A DNA stretch of 64,000 bases from CAISIP01 sp031396205 (GCA_031396205.1 JANNKH010000096.1:1-64000), one strand, 5' to 3'; counted from the stretch's first letter, positions 27,231 through 35,999 are shown. Numbers and translations: made by a program. Notes: generated by a model not told the origin, from the sequence alone.

Positions 27231-27412
27231 GGTTTGCCGCCGCGAGATAACCCGAGCGCAATTGCAACCGCGACCGCCAGGGCAACGAGACCCCAGGCGT
27301 CGGTCGCATGCCAGTGGTCACCGGCAAGGCCATTGCCGTCGTGGGCCAGCGCGGGGATGTCCAGCGGCGCCAGCGCGACGGCGGCCAGCAGACGCGTCGA
27401 ACGGATAGTCAT
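27227..27412 (-). CDS. Small exported/membrane protein inside the urease operon
   Basis: A 61-residue protein inserted between ureA and ureB. It has a signal-like N-terminus (basic MTIRSTR, then hydrophobic LLAAVALAPLDIPALA), a short His/Asp-containing segment (H-D-G-N-G-L-A-G-D-H-W-H-A-T-D) and a C-terminal transmembrane helix (GLVALAVAVAIALGL). It overlaps ureB by 4 nt and lies 10 nt after ureA, so it is translated within the operon. Three histidines in the exposed segment suggest a nickel- or metal-related role, but this is inference. I recognise no characterised family. Confidence 0.7.
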   Translation of the reverse strand: MTIRSTRLLAAVALAPLDIPALAHDGNGLAGDHWHATDAWGLVALAVAVAIALGLSRGGKP

Positions 27413-27422
27413 GACAGGTTTC

Positions 27423-27725
27423 CTAGATGATGGGTTGGTGAACGGTGACCAGCTTGCTTCCGTCCGGGAAAGTGGCCTCGACCTGGATGTCGGGAATCAT
27501 CTCGGCGATACCGTCCATGACATCGTCGCGGGTCAGTATGGTGCGGCCTTCGCTCATCAGTGCGGCCACGGTCTTGCCATCGCGCGCTCCTTCCATCACG
27601 GCTGCGCTGATCAGCGCCACCGCTTCCGGGTAGTTGAGCTTGAGTCCACGCGCCTTGCGGCGTTCCGCCAGCAAGGCGGCGGTGAACAGCAACAGTTTGT
27701 CTTTCTCGCGCGGGGTCAATTCCAT
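27423..27725 (-). CDS. ureA: Urease gamma subunit
   Basis: A 100-residue gamma subunit starting M-E-L-T-P-R-E-K-D-K-L-L-L-F and containing L-N-Y-P-E-A-V-A-L-I and the I-Q-V-E-A-T-F-P-D-G-S-K-L-V-T-V-H-x-P-I end typical of UreA. It is first in the ureA-x-B-C-E-F-G transcript. The ribosome-binding site is weak. A sigma-54 promoter match lies ~45 nt upstream. Confidence 0.97.
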   Translation of the reverse strand: MELTPREKDKLLLFTAALLAERRKARGLKLNYPEAVALISAAVMEGARDGKTVAALMSEGRTILTRDDVMDGIAEMIPDIQVEATFPDGSKLVTVHQPII

Positions 27726-27770
27726 GGTCGGTTCTCGTGGCCTGCCTGTCTACTTGCAGAACATTGTCAC

Positions 27771-27785
27771 GCAAGTCATGTGCCA
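27771..27785 (-). promoter_or_regulatory. Sigma-54 promoter for ureA operon
   Basis: Read on the minus strand: TGGCAC-ATGAC-TTGC(G). It matches the -24/-12 consensus, with GG and GC exactly ten bases apart. The expected start is ~12 nt after the GC, leaving a leader of about 35 nt before the ureA ATG at 27725. Confidence 0.8.
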
Positions 27786-27822
27786 CCCGAAATCGTGCTC
27801 GCATGCAAGACGGCGGTGCGTG

Positions 27823-27839
27823 CGCAACCTTTTGGTGCA
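27823..27839. promoter_or_regulatory. NtrC-like binding site 1
   Basis: CGCAAC-CTTTT-GGTGCA resembles the NtrC palindrome TGCACC-N5-GGTGCA (right half perfect, left half 4 of 6). It lies between the two divergent sigma-54 promoters. Confidence 0.55.
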
Positions 27840-27846
27840 CAAACCG

Positions 27847-27863
27847 CTCACCAACGCGGTGCG
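27847..27863. promoter_or_regulatory. NtrC-like binding site 2
   Basis: CTCACC-AACGC-GGTGCG, a CACC-N5-GGTG palindrome. Its centre is 24 bp from that of site 1 (about two helical turns), as expected for cooperative NtrC dimers on an enhancer. Confidence 0.55.
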
Positions 27864-27975
27864 ACACACCCGGCCAGATGCCCGCACGGTCTTGTCGCCA
27901 GTCAAGACACCTCGGAGTGACGCGTCATTGCTTGCGGGGCTGGCCAGGCCTGTGGCGATGCCGCCTATCGCTGAC

Positions 27976-27990
27976 TGGCACGCCAATTGC
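27976..27990 (+). promoter_or_regulatory. Sigma-54 promoter for urtABCDE
   Basis: TGGCAC-GCCAA-TTGC(G), a full -24/-12 match with GG-N10-GC spacing. Expected start is near 28002, giving a ~40-nt leader before urtA ATG 28042. Confidence 0.85.
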
Positions 27991-28041
27991 GTTGTCCTGA
28001 CGAACCCAATCCCGGGCTTTGCTTTTCGAACGGAGAAACTC

Positions 28042-29325
28042 ATGAATCGTCGGACCCCGCTCAAACTCATCACCGCGTCCATCGCATTGGGCTTTGGACT
28101 TGCCGGCTCTGCCATGGCCCAGTCGGGCGGCACCATCAAGGTGGGCATCCTGCACAGCCTGTCGGGCACCATGGCCATCTCGGAGACCGTGCTCAAGGAC
28201 ACGGTGCTGATGGCCATCGACGAGATCAACGCCAAGGGCGGCGTTCTCGGCAAGAAGCTCGAACCGGTGATAGTGGACCCCGCCTCCAACTGGCCGCTGT
28301 TCGCTGAAAAGACCAAGCAGTTGCTGGGCCAGGACAAGGTATCGGTGATCTTCGGCTGCTGGACCTCGGTATCGCGCAAGTCGGTGCTGCCGGTGGTCGA
28401 GGAAATGAACGGCCTGCTGTTCTACCCGGTGCAATACGAAGGCGAGGAGCTGTCCAAGAACGTGTTCTACACCGGCGCCGCGCCCAACCAGCAGGCGATT
28501 CCTGCGGTGGACTACCTGATGAGCAAGGACGGCGGCGGCGCCAAGCGTTGGGTGTTGCTGGGCACGGACTATGTCTACCCGCGTACCACCAACAAGATCC
28601 TGCGCGCCTATCTGAAAAGCAAGGGCGTGAAGGACTCGGACATCGACGAGAAATACACCCCGTTCGGCCACAGCGACTACCAGACCATCGTCGCCGACAT
28701 CAAGAAGTTCTCCGCCGGCGGCAAGACCGCGGTGGTGTCCACCATCAACGGTGATTCCAATGTACCGTTCTACAAGGAGCTCGGCAATGCCGGCCTCAAG
28801 GCCAAGGACGTGCCGGTGGTGGCGTTCTCGGTCGGCGAGGAAGAACTGCGCGGCGTGGACACCAAGCCGCTGGTCGGCCATCTGGCTGCATGGAACTATT
28901 TCCAGTCGATCAAGAATCCGGCCAACGATGCGTTCATCAAAAAATGGAGCGACTACGCCAAGGCCAAGGGTATCGCCGGGCACAAGGACAAGCCGCTGAC
29001 CAACGACCCGATGGAGGCCACCTACATCGGCATCAACATGTGGAAGCAGGCAGTCGAGAAGGCCAAGTCCACTGACACCGACAAGGTCATTGCCGCCATG
29101 GCCGGCCAGACCTTCACCGCACCGTCGGGCATCACGTCCAAGATGGACGAGAAGAACCACCACCTGCACAAGTCGGTTTTCATTGGCGAGATCAAGGCCG
29201 ACGGCCAGTTCAGCGTGGTCTGGAAGACACCAGGCCCGGTCAAGGCCAAGCCGTGGAGCCCGTATATCGAGGGCAATGACAAGAAGATGGACGAGCCGGA
29301 GAAGATGAAGCTGGCCAAGAATTAA
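28042..29325 (+). CDS. urtA: Urea ABC transporter substrate-binding protein UrtA
   Basis: A 427-residue periplasmic binding protein of the leucine/amide family. A signal peptide (MNRRTPLK...GSAMAQ, ~27 residues) is followed by I-K-V-G-I-L-H-S-L-S-G-T-M-A-I-S-E, the UrtA-specific start of the mature fold, and F-G-C-W-T-S-V-S-R-K-S-V-L-P. Length and motifs match UrtA rather than branched-chain amino-acid binders. Although the frame is open from 27634, ATG 28042 carries GGAGAAACTC and the signal peptide. It is first in the urtABCDE operon under a sigma-54 promoter. Confidence 0.95.
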   Translation: MNRRTPLKLITASIALGFGLAGSAMAQSGGTIKVGILHSLSGTMAISETVLKDTVLMAIDEINAKGGVLGKKLEPVIVDPASNWPLFAEKTKQLLGQDKVSVIFGCWTSVSRKSVLPVVEEMNGLLFYPVQYEGEELSKNVFYTGAAPNQQAIPAVDYLMSKDGGGAKRWVLLGTDYVYPRTTNKILRAYLKSKGVKDSDIDEKYTPFGHSDYQTIVADIKKFSAGGKTAVVSTINGDSNVPFYKELGNAGLKAKDVPVVAFSVGEEELRGVDTKPLVGHLAAWNYFQSIKNPANDAFIKKWSDYAKAKGIAGHKDKPLTNDPMEATYIGINMWKQAVEKAKSTDTDKVIAAMAGQTFTAPSGITSKMDEKNHHLHKSVFIGEIKADGQFSVVWKTPGPVKAKPWSPYIEGNDKKMDEPEKMKLAKN

Positions 29326-29485
29326 GGCGGGCTTGCCAAGGGCGGCGCGCTCGGGCGCGCTACCGATCATCGGTGGCTACGGCGCAGGCCTTGGCCAACT
29401 GGACACGCCATGAGATCGCAACACCATCGTCCGCAGAGCGGGCGATGGCTGTCATCGACCATCACCAAAGAGGATTGACACATTC

Positions 29486-31066
29486 ATGACCGGGCGACTG
29501 TTACGGTGGCTTTGTCTCGCCCTGACGATCGGGTGCGGCGCAGCCCATGCGCTGACCGCCGATCAGGCGCTCGCCATTGCCGCCGGCGAAACGGATGCCC
29601 GGATCGCAGCCATGAACCAGTCGCTGGCCCAGGCCGATGCGCGTACCGTGTCATTCCTGCAGGCGCTGGCCGACGATGCGGTGAAACTGTCCGGTACCCG
29701 GGTATTGATCGTGCGTGGCGACAAGGCCACCGAAGCGGTGAGCGGTGAAGCCGTCGCGCTGCCGGCGAATGCCGAAGACGCGATGGTCAACAACCGCATG
29801 CGCGGCGAGATCGACACCGCACTGGCCTCGATCAAACTGTTTGCGCCAGACGAAAAGGTTCGCTCCGAAGCCATCGCAACCCTGCTCGCCGAGACCGACG
29901 AAAGCAAGCTGGCGCTGGTGCAAAAGGCGCTCGCCGACGAGAAGAACCCGTTGCTGCGCGAGCAGCTGGAGATGGTGCAGGCAGCCATCCTGTTGAACAG
30001 CCCGGACCATGCCAAACGACTGCAGGCTGCCCGGATGATGGCCGACGGCCGCAACCGCAACACCAAGACGGTGCTGCTCGAACGACTGCGTGTCGAGGAC
30101 GATGCACAGGTGAAGTCCGCCTTGCAGGCGAGCCTTGCCACGGTCGAGGACCGTCTGGCCTGGGGCAATCGCATCGGCGCGATGTTCAGCGGCCTCAGCC
30201 TGGGGTCGATTTTGCTTCTGGTAGCGCTGGGACTTGCCATCACCTACGGTCTGATGGGGGTCATCAACATGGCCCATGGCGAGTTGATGATGGTCGGGGC
30301 CTACGCGACCTATGTCGTGCAGGGCCTGTTCCAGCGCTATGCGCCAGCGGGTTTCGACTGGTACCTGGTGGCGGCCGTGCCCGTGGCATTCCTGGTCGCT
30401 GCGCTGGTGGGTGCGGCGCTGGAGCGCGGTGTGATTCGGTTTCTGTACGGCCGGCCGCTCGAGACACTGCTGGCCACCTGGGGCATCAGCCTGATGCTGA
30501 TGCAGCTGGCGCGCACGCTGTTTGGCGCCCAGAACGTGACGGTCGAGAATCCGAGCTGGATGAGCGGCGGCGTGCAGGTGCTGGGCAACCTGAGCCTGCC
30601 TTTCAATCGTCTGGTGATCATCGGCTTCGCCCTGGCGGTGTTGCTCGGTGTCGCCTGGCTGATCGCGCGCACCCGGCTCGGCCTGTTCGTGCGCGGTGTG
30701 ACACAGAACCGTCCGATCGCGGCGTGCATGGGTGTGAACACCGCACGGGTCGATACCTATGCCTTTGCCCTGGGATCGGGCATCGCAGGCCTGGCCGGCT
30801 GCGCGCTGAGCCAGATCGGCAACGTCGGGCCCGACCTGGGGCAGAGCTATATCGTCGATGCGTTCCTGGTGGTGGTGCTTGGCGGCGTGGGCCAGCTGGC
30901 CGGTACGGTGTACGCGGCGCTGGGCCTGGGCCTGCTGAACAAGTTTCTGGAAGGCTGGACGGGCGCGGTGCTGGCCAAGATCGCGGTGCTGGTATTCATC
31001 ATCATCTTCATCCAGAAGCGGCCGCAAGGCATCTTCGCGATGAAGGGCCGCAGCGCGGAGGCATGA
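29486..31066 (+). CDS. urtB: Urea ABC transporter permease UrtB
   Basis: A 526-residue LivH-like permease with the long N-terminal extension typical of UrtB. A signal-like segment (1-22) precedes a ~190-residue soluble, helical periplasmic portion, and then multiple transmembrane helices from ~residue 235 (M-F-S-G-L-S-L-G-S-I). The motif 'GLGGVxQLxGTVYAALGLG' near the end is usual. GAGG lies before ATG 29486, 160 nt after urtA. It overlaps urtC by 4 nt (ATGA). Confidence 0.93.
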   Translation: MTGRLLRWLCLALTIGCGAAHALTADQALAIAAGETDARIAAMNQSLAQADARTVSFLQALADDAVKLSGTRVLIVRGDKATEAVSGEAVALPANAEDAMVNNRMRGEIDTALASIKLFAPDEKVRSEAIATLLAETDESKLALVQKALADEKNPLLREQLEMVQAAILLNSPDHAKRLQAARMMADGRNRNTKTVLLERLRVEDDAQVKSALQASLATVEDRLAWGNRIGAMFSGLSLGSILLLVALGLAITYGLMGVINMAHGELMMVGAYATYVVQGLFQRYAPAGFDWYLVAAVPVAFLVAALVGAALERGVIRFLYGRPLETLLATWGISLMLMQLARTLFGAQNVTVENPSWMSGGVQVLGNLSLPFNRLVIIGFALAVLLGVAWLIARTRLGLFVRGVTQNRPIAACMGVNTARVDTYAFALGSGIAGLAGCALSQIGNVGPDLGQSYIVDAFLVVVLGGVGQLAGTVYAALGLGLLNKFLEGWTGAVLAKIAVLVFIIIFIQKRPQGIFAMKGRSAEA

Positions 31067-32217
31067 CGATGAAGACTGAACAGGGCGTTGGGGCGCCTGC
31101 GCCGTCCATGCCGTTGCCACGGGTACCATTGCCCGGCCGCAGCCCACTGCTGTCGCGCCCTGGCTGGAGCGTGTTCGTCGTCGCGGCGATGCTCGTGTGT
31201 GTGCTGGCGCCGCTGCTCAACCTGGTCGTTTCCCCTGGCAGCGCATTGCACATGAGCGACTATGCGGTCGCACTGCTCGGAAAGATCATGTGCTACGCCA
31301 TCCTGGCGCTGGCAATGGACCTGATCTGGGGCTACACCGGCATCCTGAGCCTGGGCCATGGCCTGTTCTTTGCGCTCGGTGGCTATGTGATGGGCATGTA
31401 CCTGATGCGCCAGATCGGCCAGGAAGGCAACTACAAGAGCGATCTGCCCGATTTCATGGTGTTCCTGGACTGGAAGGAGCTGCCCTGGCACTGGGCATTG
31501 AGCGACAGTTTCGTCGCCACCGCGCTGCTGGTGGTGTTGGTGCCCGGGCTGGTTGCGTTCGTGTTCGGCTATTTCGCGTTTCGCTCGCGCATCAAGGGCG
31601 TGTATTTCTCGATCATCACCCAGGCGATGACCTTTGCCGCCATGCTGCTGTTCTTTCGCAATGAGACCGGTTTTGGCGGCAATAACGGCTTCACCGATTT
31701 CAAGCGCATCCTGGGCATTGCGATCGCAACGCCCGGCATGCGTATGTTCCTGTTCGTGCTGACCGGCTGCACCTTGCTTGGCTTCTTCCTGTTGGCCCGT
31801 GCGCTGGTGCGTGCCAAGTTTGGCCGGGTGCTGCAGGCGATCCGCGATGGTGAGTCGCGGGTGATGTTCTGTGGCTATTCGCCGGTTGGCTACAAGCTGG
31901 CGATCTGGACCATTTCGGCCATGATGTGCGGCGTTGCCGGGGCGCTGTATGTGCCTCAGGTCGGCATCATCAACCCGAGCGAGATGAGCCCGGCCCATTC
32001 GATCGAGATCGCGATCTGGGCCGCGGTCGGAGGTCGCGCCAGCCTGATCGGGCCGATCATCGGTGCCTTCGTCGTCAGCGGTGCCAAGAGCTGGCTGACG
32101 GTGGCCTACCCGGAGTTCTGGTTGTATTTCCTGGGCGCCCTGTTCATCGCGGTGACGCTGTTTCTGCCGCATGGCATCGTGGGGCTGGCCAGGGGCTGGA
32201 AGCGGGGCGGCCGATGA
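31063..32217 (+). CDS. urtC: Urea ABC transporter permease UrtC
   Basis: A 384-residue LivM-like permease with ~9 hydrophobic helices. It has a proline-rich cytoplasmic N-terminus (residues 5-35) and the family segment W-G-Y-T-G-I-L-S-L-G-H-G-L-F-F-A-L-G-G-Y. The ATG at 31063 overlaps the urtB stop; ATG 31069 is an alternative two codons later. It overlaps urtD by 4 nt. Confidence 0.93.
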   Translation: MTMKTEQGVGAPAPSMPLPRVPLPGRSPLLSRPGWSVFVVAAMLVCVLAPLLNLVVSPGSALHMSDYAVALLGKIMCYAILALAMDLIWGYTGILSLGHGLFFALGGYVMGMYLMRQIGQEGNYKSDLPDFMVFLDWKELPWHWALSDSFVATALLVVLVPGLVAFVFGYFAFRSRIKGVYFSIITQAMTFAAMLLFFRNETGFGGNNGFTDFKRILGIAIATPGMRMFLFVLTGCTLLGFFLLARALVRAKFGRVLQAIRDGESRVMFCGYSPVGYKLAIWTISAMMCGVAGALYVPQVGIINPSEMSPAHSIEIAIWAAVGGRASLIGPIIGAFVVSGAKSWLTVAYPEFWLYFLGALFIAVTLFLPHGIVGLARGWKRGGR

Positions 32218-33089
32218 CGCCGGATTTGCTTGAAGAGGGCGCACGCCGGCGCGAACAGCTGGCCGCGGTGGTGACCCGCGGCAAGACCGAGTCGGGCGGT
32301 CGCCAGGCCGGCTTCTCACGGATAGCGACCCCTGGCGAGGTCGATATCACGCACGGCCGCATCCTGTACCTGGAGGACGTGAGCGTGAGCTTCGACGGCT
32401 TCAAGGCCATCAACAACCTGTCGCTCGACATCGCACCGGGCGAGCTGCGCTGCATCATCGGACCCAATGGCGCCGGCAAGACAACGATGATGGACATCAT
32501 CACCGGCAAGACCCGGCCGGACGCTGGCACAGTGTTTTTCGGTAGCACGATCGACCTGCTGCGCTACAGCGAACCGCAGATCGCGCAGATGGGTATTGGA
32601 CGCAAGTTCCAGAAACCGACCGTGTTCGAGCAGCTCTCGGTGTACGAGAACCTGGAACTGGCGCTCAAGACCGACAAGGGTGTCTGGCCCTCGATGTCGT
32701 TCCGTCCCGATTCCGCCCAGGCCGACCAGCTGGCCGAACTGCTGCGCACCATCCACCTGGCCGACGACGTGAACCGGCAGGCCGGCACCCTAAGCCACGG
32801 ACAAAAACAGTGGCTGGAGATCGGCATGCTGCTGGTGCAGGAGCCCAAATTGCTGCTGCTCGATGAGCCGGTGGCCGGCATGACCGACGAGGAGACGGAG
32901 CGCACCGCAGAGCTCTTCCTCTCGCTCAAGGGCAAGCACTCACTGATGGTGGTGGAACACGACATGGGCTTCATCCGGACGATCTCGGAGATCGTCACCG
33001 TGCTGTGCGACGGCTCCGTGCTGGCCCAGGGCACGCTGGACCAGGTGCAGGCGGATGAACGGGTGATCGAGGTGTATCTTGGAAGATGA
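32214..33089 (+). CDS. urtD: Urea ABC transporter ATP-binding protein UrtD
   Basis: A 291-residue ABC ATPase of the LivG type: Walker A G-P-N-G-A-G-K-T-T-M, signature L-S-H-G-Q-K-Q-W-L-E-I-G, Walker B L-L-L-L-D-E-P-V-A-G-M-T and H-loop V-V-E-H-D-M. The N-terminal ~45 residues are a polar extension, as often seen in UrtD. ATG 32214 overlaps urtC. Confidence 0.94.
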   Translation: MTPDLLEEGARRREQLAAVVTRGKTESGGRQAGFSRIATPGEVDITHGRILYLEDVSVSFDGFKAINNLSLDIAPGELRCIIGPNGAGKTTMMDIITGKTRPDAGTVFFGSTIDLLRYSEPQIAQMGIGRKFQKPTVFEQLSVYENLELALKTDKGVWPSMSFRPDSAQADQLAELLRTIHLADDVNRQAGTLSHGQKQWLEIGMLLVQEPKLLLLDEPVAGMTDEETERTAELFLSLKGKHSLMVVEHDMGFIRTISEIVTVLCDGSVLAQGTLDQVQADERVIEVYLGR

Positions 33090-33090
33090 C

Positions 33091-33849
33091 ATGCGTAGGG
33101 GCCCGGCGGTCACGGAACTACAGCGATCGGTGCCGATGCCGGGTGCGGCTGCGCCCTTACTGGACGTGCAGGATGTCAACCAGTACTACAGCGGCTCGCA
33201 TATTTTGCGCGGGGTCAGCCTGCGGGCGCATCTGGGCAAGGTGACGGTGCTGCTGGGGCGCAACGGGGTTGGAAAAACCACACTGCTGAAATCGCTGATG
33301 GGTCTGGTGCCGATCCGCAGCGGGACCATTACCTTTGACGGGCAGCCGATCCAGGGCGCGACACCGTTTGCCCGCGCCCGTGCCGGCATCGGCTTCGTGC
33401 CGCAGGGGCGCGAGATCTTCGCCCGCCTGACCGTAGAGGAAAACCTGCGCATGGGGCTGGCCACCAAGAGCGCCAGCACGCCGATCGACCCGGAGCTTTT
33501 CGAATTGTTTCCGGTGTTGCGGCAGATGCTGCAGCGCCGCGGCGGCGACCTGTCGGGCGGGCAGCAGCAGCAGTTGGCGATTGCGCGGGCGCTGGCTGCG
33601 CGCCCCCGATTGCTGATTCTGGACGAGCCGACCGAGGGCATCCAGCCCAGCATCATCAAGGACATCGGGCGCGTGATCCGCATGCTGGCCAGCCGCGGCA
33701 CGATGGCCATCCTGCTGGTGGAGCAGTATTACGATTTCGCGCAGGAGTTGGCCGACGACTACCTGGTGATGCAGCGCGGCCAGTTCATCGCACGAGGCGC
33801 CGGAGCCGACATGCAGGCCGATGGGGTGCGGGAGCTGGTCGCGATCTGA
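33091..33849 (+). CDS. urtE: Urea ABC transporter ATP-binding protein UrtE
   Basis: A ~252-residue LivF-type ATPase: Walker A G-R-N-G-V-G-K-T-T-L, signature L-S-G-G-Q-Q-Q-Q-L-A-I-A-R, Walker B L-L-I-L-D-E-P-T-E-G-I-Q-P-S. I chose ATG 33091, just after the urtD stop; a TTG at 33079 inside urtD would add four residues. Last gene of the urt operon; it ends 24 nt from the convergent ureD stop. Confidence 0.94.
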   Translation: MRRGPAVTELQRSVPMPGAAAPLLDVQDVNQYYSGSHILRGVSLRAHLGKVTVLLGRNGVGKTTLLKSLMGLVPIRSGTITFDGQPIQGATPFARARAGIGFVPQGREIFARLTVEENLRMGLATKSASTPIDPELFELFPVLRQMLQRRGGDLSGGQQQQLAIARALAARPRLLILDEPTEGIQPSIIKDIGRVIRMLASRGTMAILLVEQYYDFAQELADDYLVMQRGQFIARGAGADMQADGVRELVAI

Positions 33850-33872
33850 TGCCGGCTACCGTATCGCGTATG

Positions 33873-34703
33873 TCAGGTGGCCCACACGCGGGGCGTCGCC
33901 GGCGCGAGCTGCCACGCCTGCTGTCGCCAGGCGGCCCGCACCTGGCGCAGCAGGTCCATTGCCGGTTCCACCAACGGCGCCAGCACCCGTACCAGCACGA
34001 CATGGTCGTTCGGACTGGTGGCTCCGGCATCATTGCGCAGTGCGTGGGTGTCGATGACGGCGCGGGCGCGCTCGAGCAGGTGCATTGCGCGGCTGCGCTC
34101 CAGTGCCTGGCCGCTGCAAAAGAAGGCGGTTGCCATGCAGGCACGGCCTGCCAGTCCCAGCGGGCCGTGCAGCAGCCGCCTGTCAAGGGCTTCGATGTGG
34201 CCGCGGTCGAGCCAGGCGCCGGCGAGCGCGATGTGCTGCGTCATGCGGCCCTTTTCGAACGGCTGATCAGCAGCGGGTAAGCCGAGCGCGGTTACATCCC
34301 AGCCGAGCAATTCGGCGCCCGGGGCGAGGTCCATGTCAAGTCGGTTGATGGCCAGACAGCCGCTGTAGCAGATCGTCTCCAGCGGCAGCCACTCCAGGCG
34401 TGCACCCGATTCCAGCCGGACCCGGGCATGCTGCAGCGCCGGTTCTCCCAGCGACCGGTAAAAACGCGTGGCACCGGGCGTGGTGACAAGACCGTGGGAG
34501 CCGTCGCCCGCCGTGATGGTGATGTCCAGCGTATCCCCGCCGACGAGGCCCCCCGGCGGATGCACCAGCACGTTATGGCAGATGGCATCGCCCTCGGGGT
34601 ACAGGCTCTGCAGGATGCGCAGCGGGCCCTGGTGCTCATGCCGCGCCACTGTGCGCGCGGCTGTGCGGCTGTAGTCGAGTTGCAGTCGGGCGTGCCAAGG
34701 CAT
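33873..34703 (-). CDS. ureD: Urease accessory protein UreD
   Basis: A 276-residue UreD (UreH), the scaffold that binds apo-urease and UreFG. Characteristic segments are the start W-H-A-R-L-Q-L-D-Y, G-P-L-R-I-L-Q-S-L-Y-P-E-G, H-P-P-G-G-L-V-G-G-D and T-P-G-A-T-R-F-Y-R-S. The frame is open to 34781, but ATG 34703 gives the standard N-terminus. It is separated from ureA by the whole oppositely oriented urt operon, although UreD is normally encoded directly before ureA. Confidence 0.94.
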   Translation of the reverse strand: MPWHARLQLDYSRTAARTVARHEHQGPLRILQSLYPEGDAICHNVLVHPPGGLVGGDTLDITITAGDGSHGLVTTPGATRFYRSLGEPALQHARVRLESGARLEWLPLETICYSGCLAINRLDMDLAPGAELLGWDVTALGLPAADQPFEKGRMTQHIALAGAWLDRGHIEALDRRLLHGPLGLAGRACMATAFFCSGQALERSRAMHLLERARAVIDTHALRNDAGATSPNDHVVLVRVLAPLVEPAMDLLRQVRAAWRQQAWQLAPATPRVWAT

Positions 34704-34789
34704 GGTTGCAGTGTAGGTGGGGCGATGCCGGGCCGATCCGTGCAGGCAGTCGGTAGCAGGACCGATCGTCTTTCGTGGCAAACTCGCGG

Positions 34790-34804
34790 GCAGGTGCCGT
34801 GCCA
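34790..34804 (-). promoter_or_regulatory. Possible sigma-54 promoter for ureD
   Basis: On the minus strand: TGGCAC-GGCAC-CTGC, with GG-N10-GC spacing and one mismatch in the -12 element (CTGC for TTGC). It would give a ~75-nt leader before ureD. Supported mainly by its agreement with the ureA and urtA promoters. Confidence 0.5.
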
Positions 34805-34847
34805 GCGTGGCGGGGTCAAAAGCGGCGTCCTGGCGCCATGGGTCAAT

Positions 34848-35999
34848 GTGAATAATTCAATCGAACCTGTTGAAGCCAGCGATTCGCTGCCCGGACTGCG
34901 GGTGCGTGTCTTCAATTGCCAGTGCGGCAGCCCGGTCTTTTTTCGCAACAGCACCTGCCTCACCTGCCAAACGCCCTTGGGGTACGCACCCGAGCTGGCG
35001 CGCATCGTGCCGCTGTTCCCGGCCGCGGAACCGGACACCTGGCTTGCCTGGCGGACCGATGGCCCGGTGTATCGCCGTTGCGCGAACCTGGGCACGCCGG
35101 CGACATGCAACTGGCTGTTGCCAGTCGACGAGATCGGGCCACAGGATGGTTTGTGCCGCGCCTGTCGACTCAATCGCACCGTCCCCAATCTGCTCGACAC
35201 ACTGCACCCCGACAACGCCCAACTATGGGGCCGCATCGAACAGGCCAAGCGACGGCTGGTTTCCGCTTTGCTGGTCATGGGGCTGCCGGTCGCATCGCGC
35301 GAGACCGAGGATCCGCAGCAGGGACTGACGTTCGACTTTCTGCGTGCGACCGAAGGCGGGCCGCCGATCAGAACCGGCCATGGCGATGGACTGATCACGA
35401 TCGACATCGCAGAGGCCGACGATGTGCACCGCGAACGCGCCCGCACCAACATGAACGAGCCGTACCGCACGCTGGTGGGCCATTTGCGCCACGAAGTCGG
35501 CCACTACTATTGGGATCGTCTGATCGTCAATTCCCATTGGCTCGACGGTTTTCGCTCGCTCTTCGGTGATGAAACGCGCGACTATGCCGATAGTCTGAAG
35601 CAGCATTACGACAACGGCCCCCGGCCCGACTGGCGCAGCGGATTCGTCAGCGCCTATGCCAGTGCCCATCCGTGGGAAGACTGGGCAGAAACCTGGGCCC
35701 ACTACATGCACATGAGCGACATGGTGGATACAGCCAACAGCTATGGCCTGTCCATCGACAGATCCCGGCTTGAATTCACGCCGTTCACCCATGACGTCCT
35801 GTACCAGCCGGACCATCCCGATGCAGACCGCTACCTGCACTACGTCAACCACTGGGTGCAATTGACAACCGTGATAAATGGCATGGCACGCGCGATGGGC
35901 CAGCCCGACACCTATCCGTTTGTGCTAGCGCATCAGGTGGTGGCCAAACTGCATTTCATCCATCTGGTGGTGAGCGAGGCGCGTCACCGCGACGACTAG
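34848..35999 (+). CDS. Putative zinc-binding metallopeptidase (peptidase_Mx type)
   Basis: A 383-residue protein with an N-terminal zinc-ribbon-like part (C-Q-C-G...C-L-T-C near 17-36, and a second C-R-A-C pair near 105). A C-terminal metallopeptidase-like domain contains H-E-V-G-H-Y-Y-W-D (HExxH, ~residue 212) and later E/W-rich segments W-E-D-W-A-E-T-W-A-H-Y. This matches the uncharacterised family with zinc-ribbon plus HExxH (PF15887-like). There is no signal peptide, so it is probably cytoplasmic. The start is GTG 34848. It is divergent from ureD and otherwise isolated; its substrate is unknown. Confidence 0.75.
   Translation: MNNSIEPVEASDSLPGLRVRVFNCQCGSPVFFRNSTCLTCQTPLGYAPELARIVPLFPAAEPDTWLAWRTDGPVYRRCANLGTPATCNWLLPVDEIGPQDGLCRACRLNRTVPNLLDTLHPDNAQLWGRIEQAKRRLVSALLVMGLPVASRETEDPQQGLTFDFLRATEGGPPIRTGHGDGLITIDIAEADDVHRERARTNMNEPYRTLVGHLRHEVGHYYWDRLIVNSHWLDGFRSLFGDETRDYADSLKQHYDNGPRPDWRSGFVSAYASAHPWEDWAETWAHYMHMSDMVDTANSYGLSIDRSRLEFTPFTHDVLYQPDHPDADRYLHYVNHWVQLTTVINGMARAMGQPDTYPFVLAHQVVAKLHFIHLVVSEARHRDD

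Noticed and set aside
29651..32319. Two ~490-residue antisense frames over urtB, urtC and urtD
   Set aside because: Shadows of ABC transporter genes; no initiation signals or domains.
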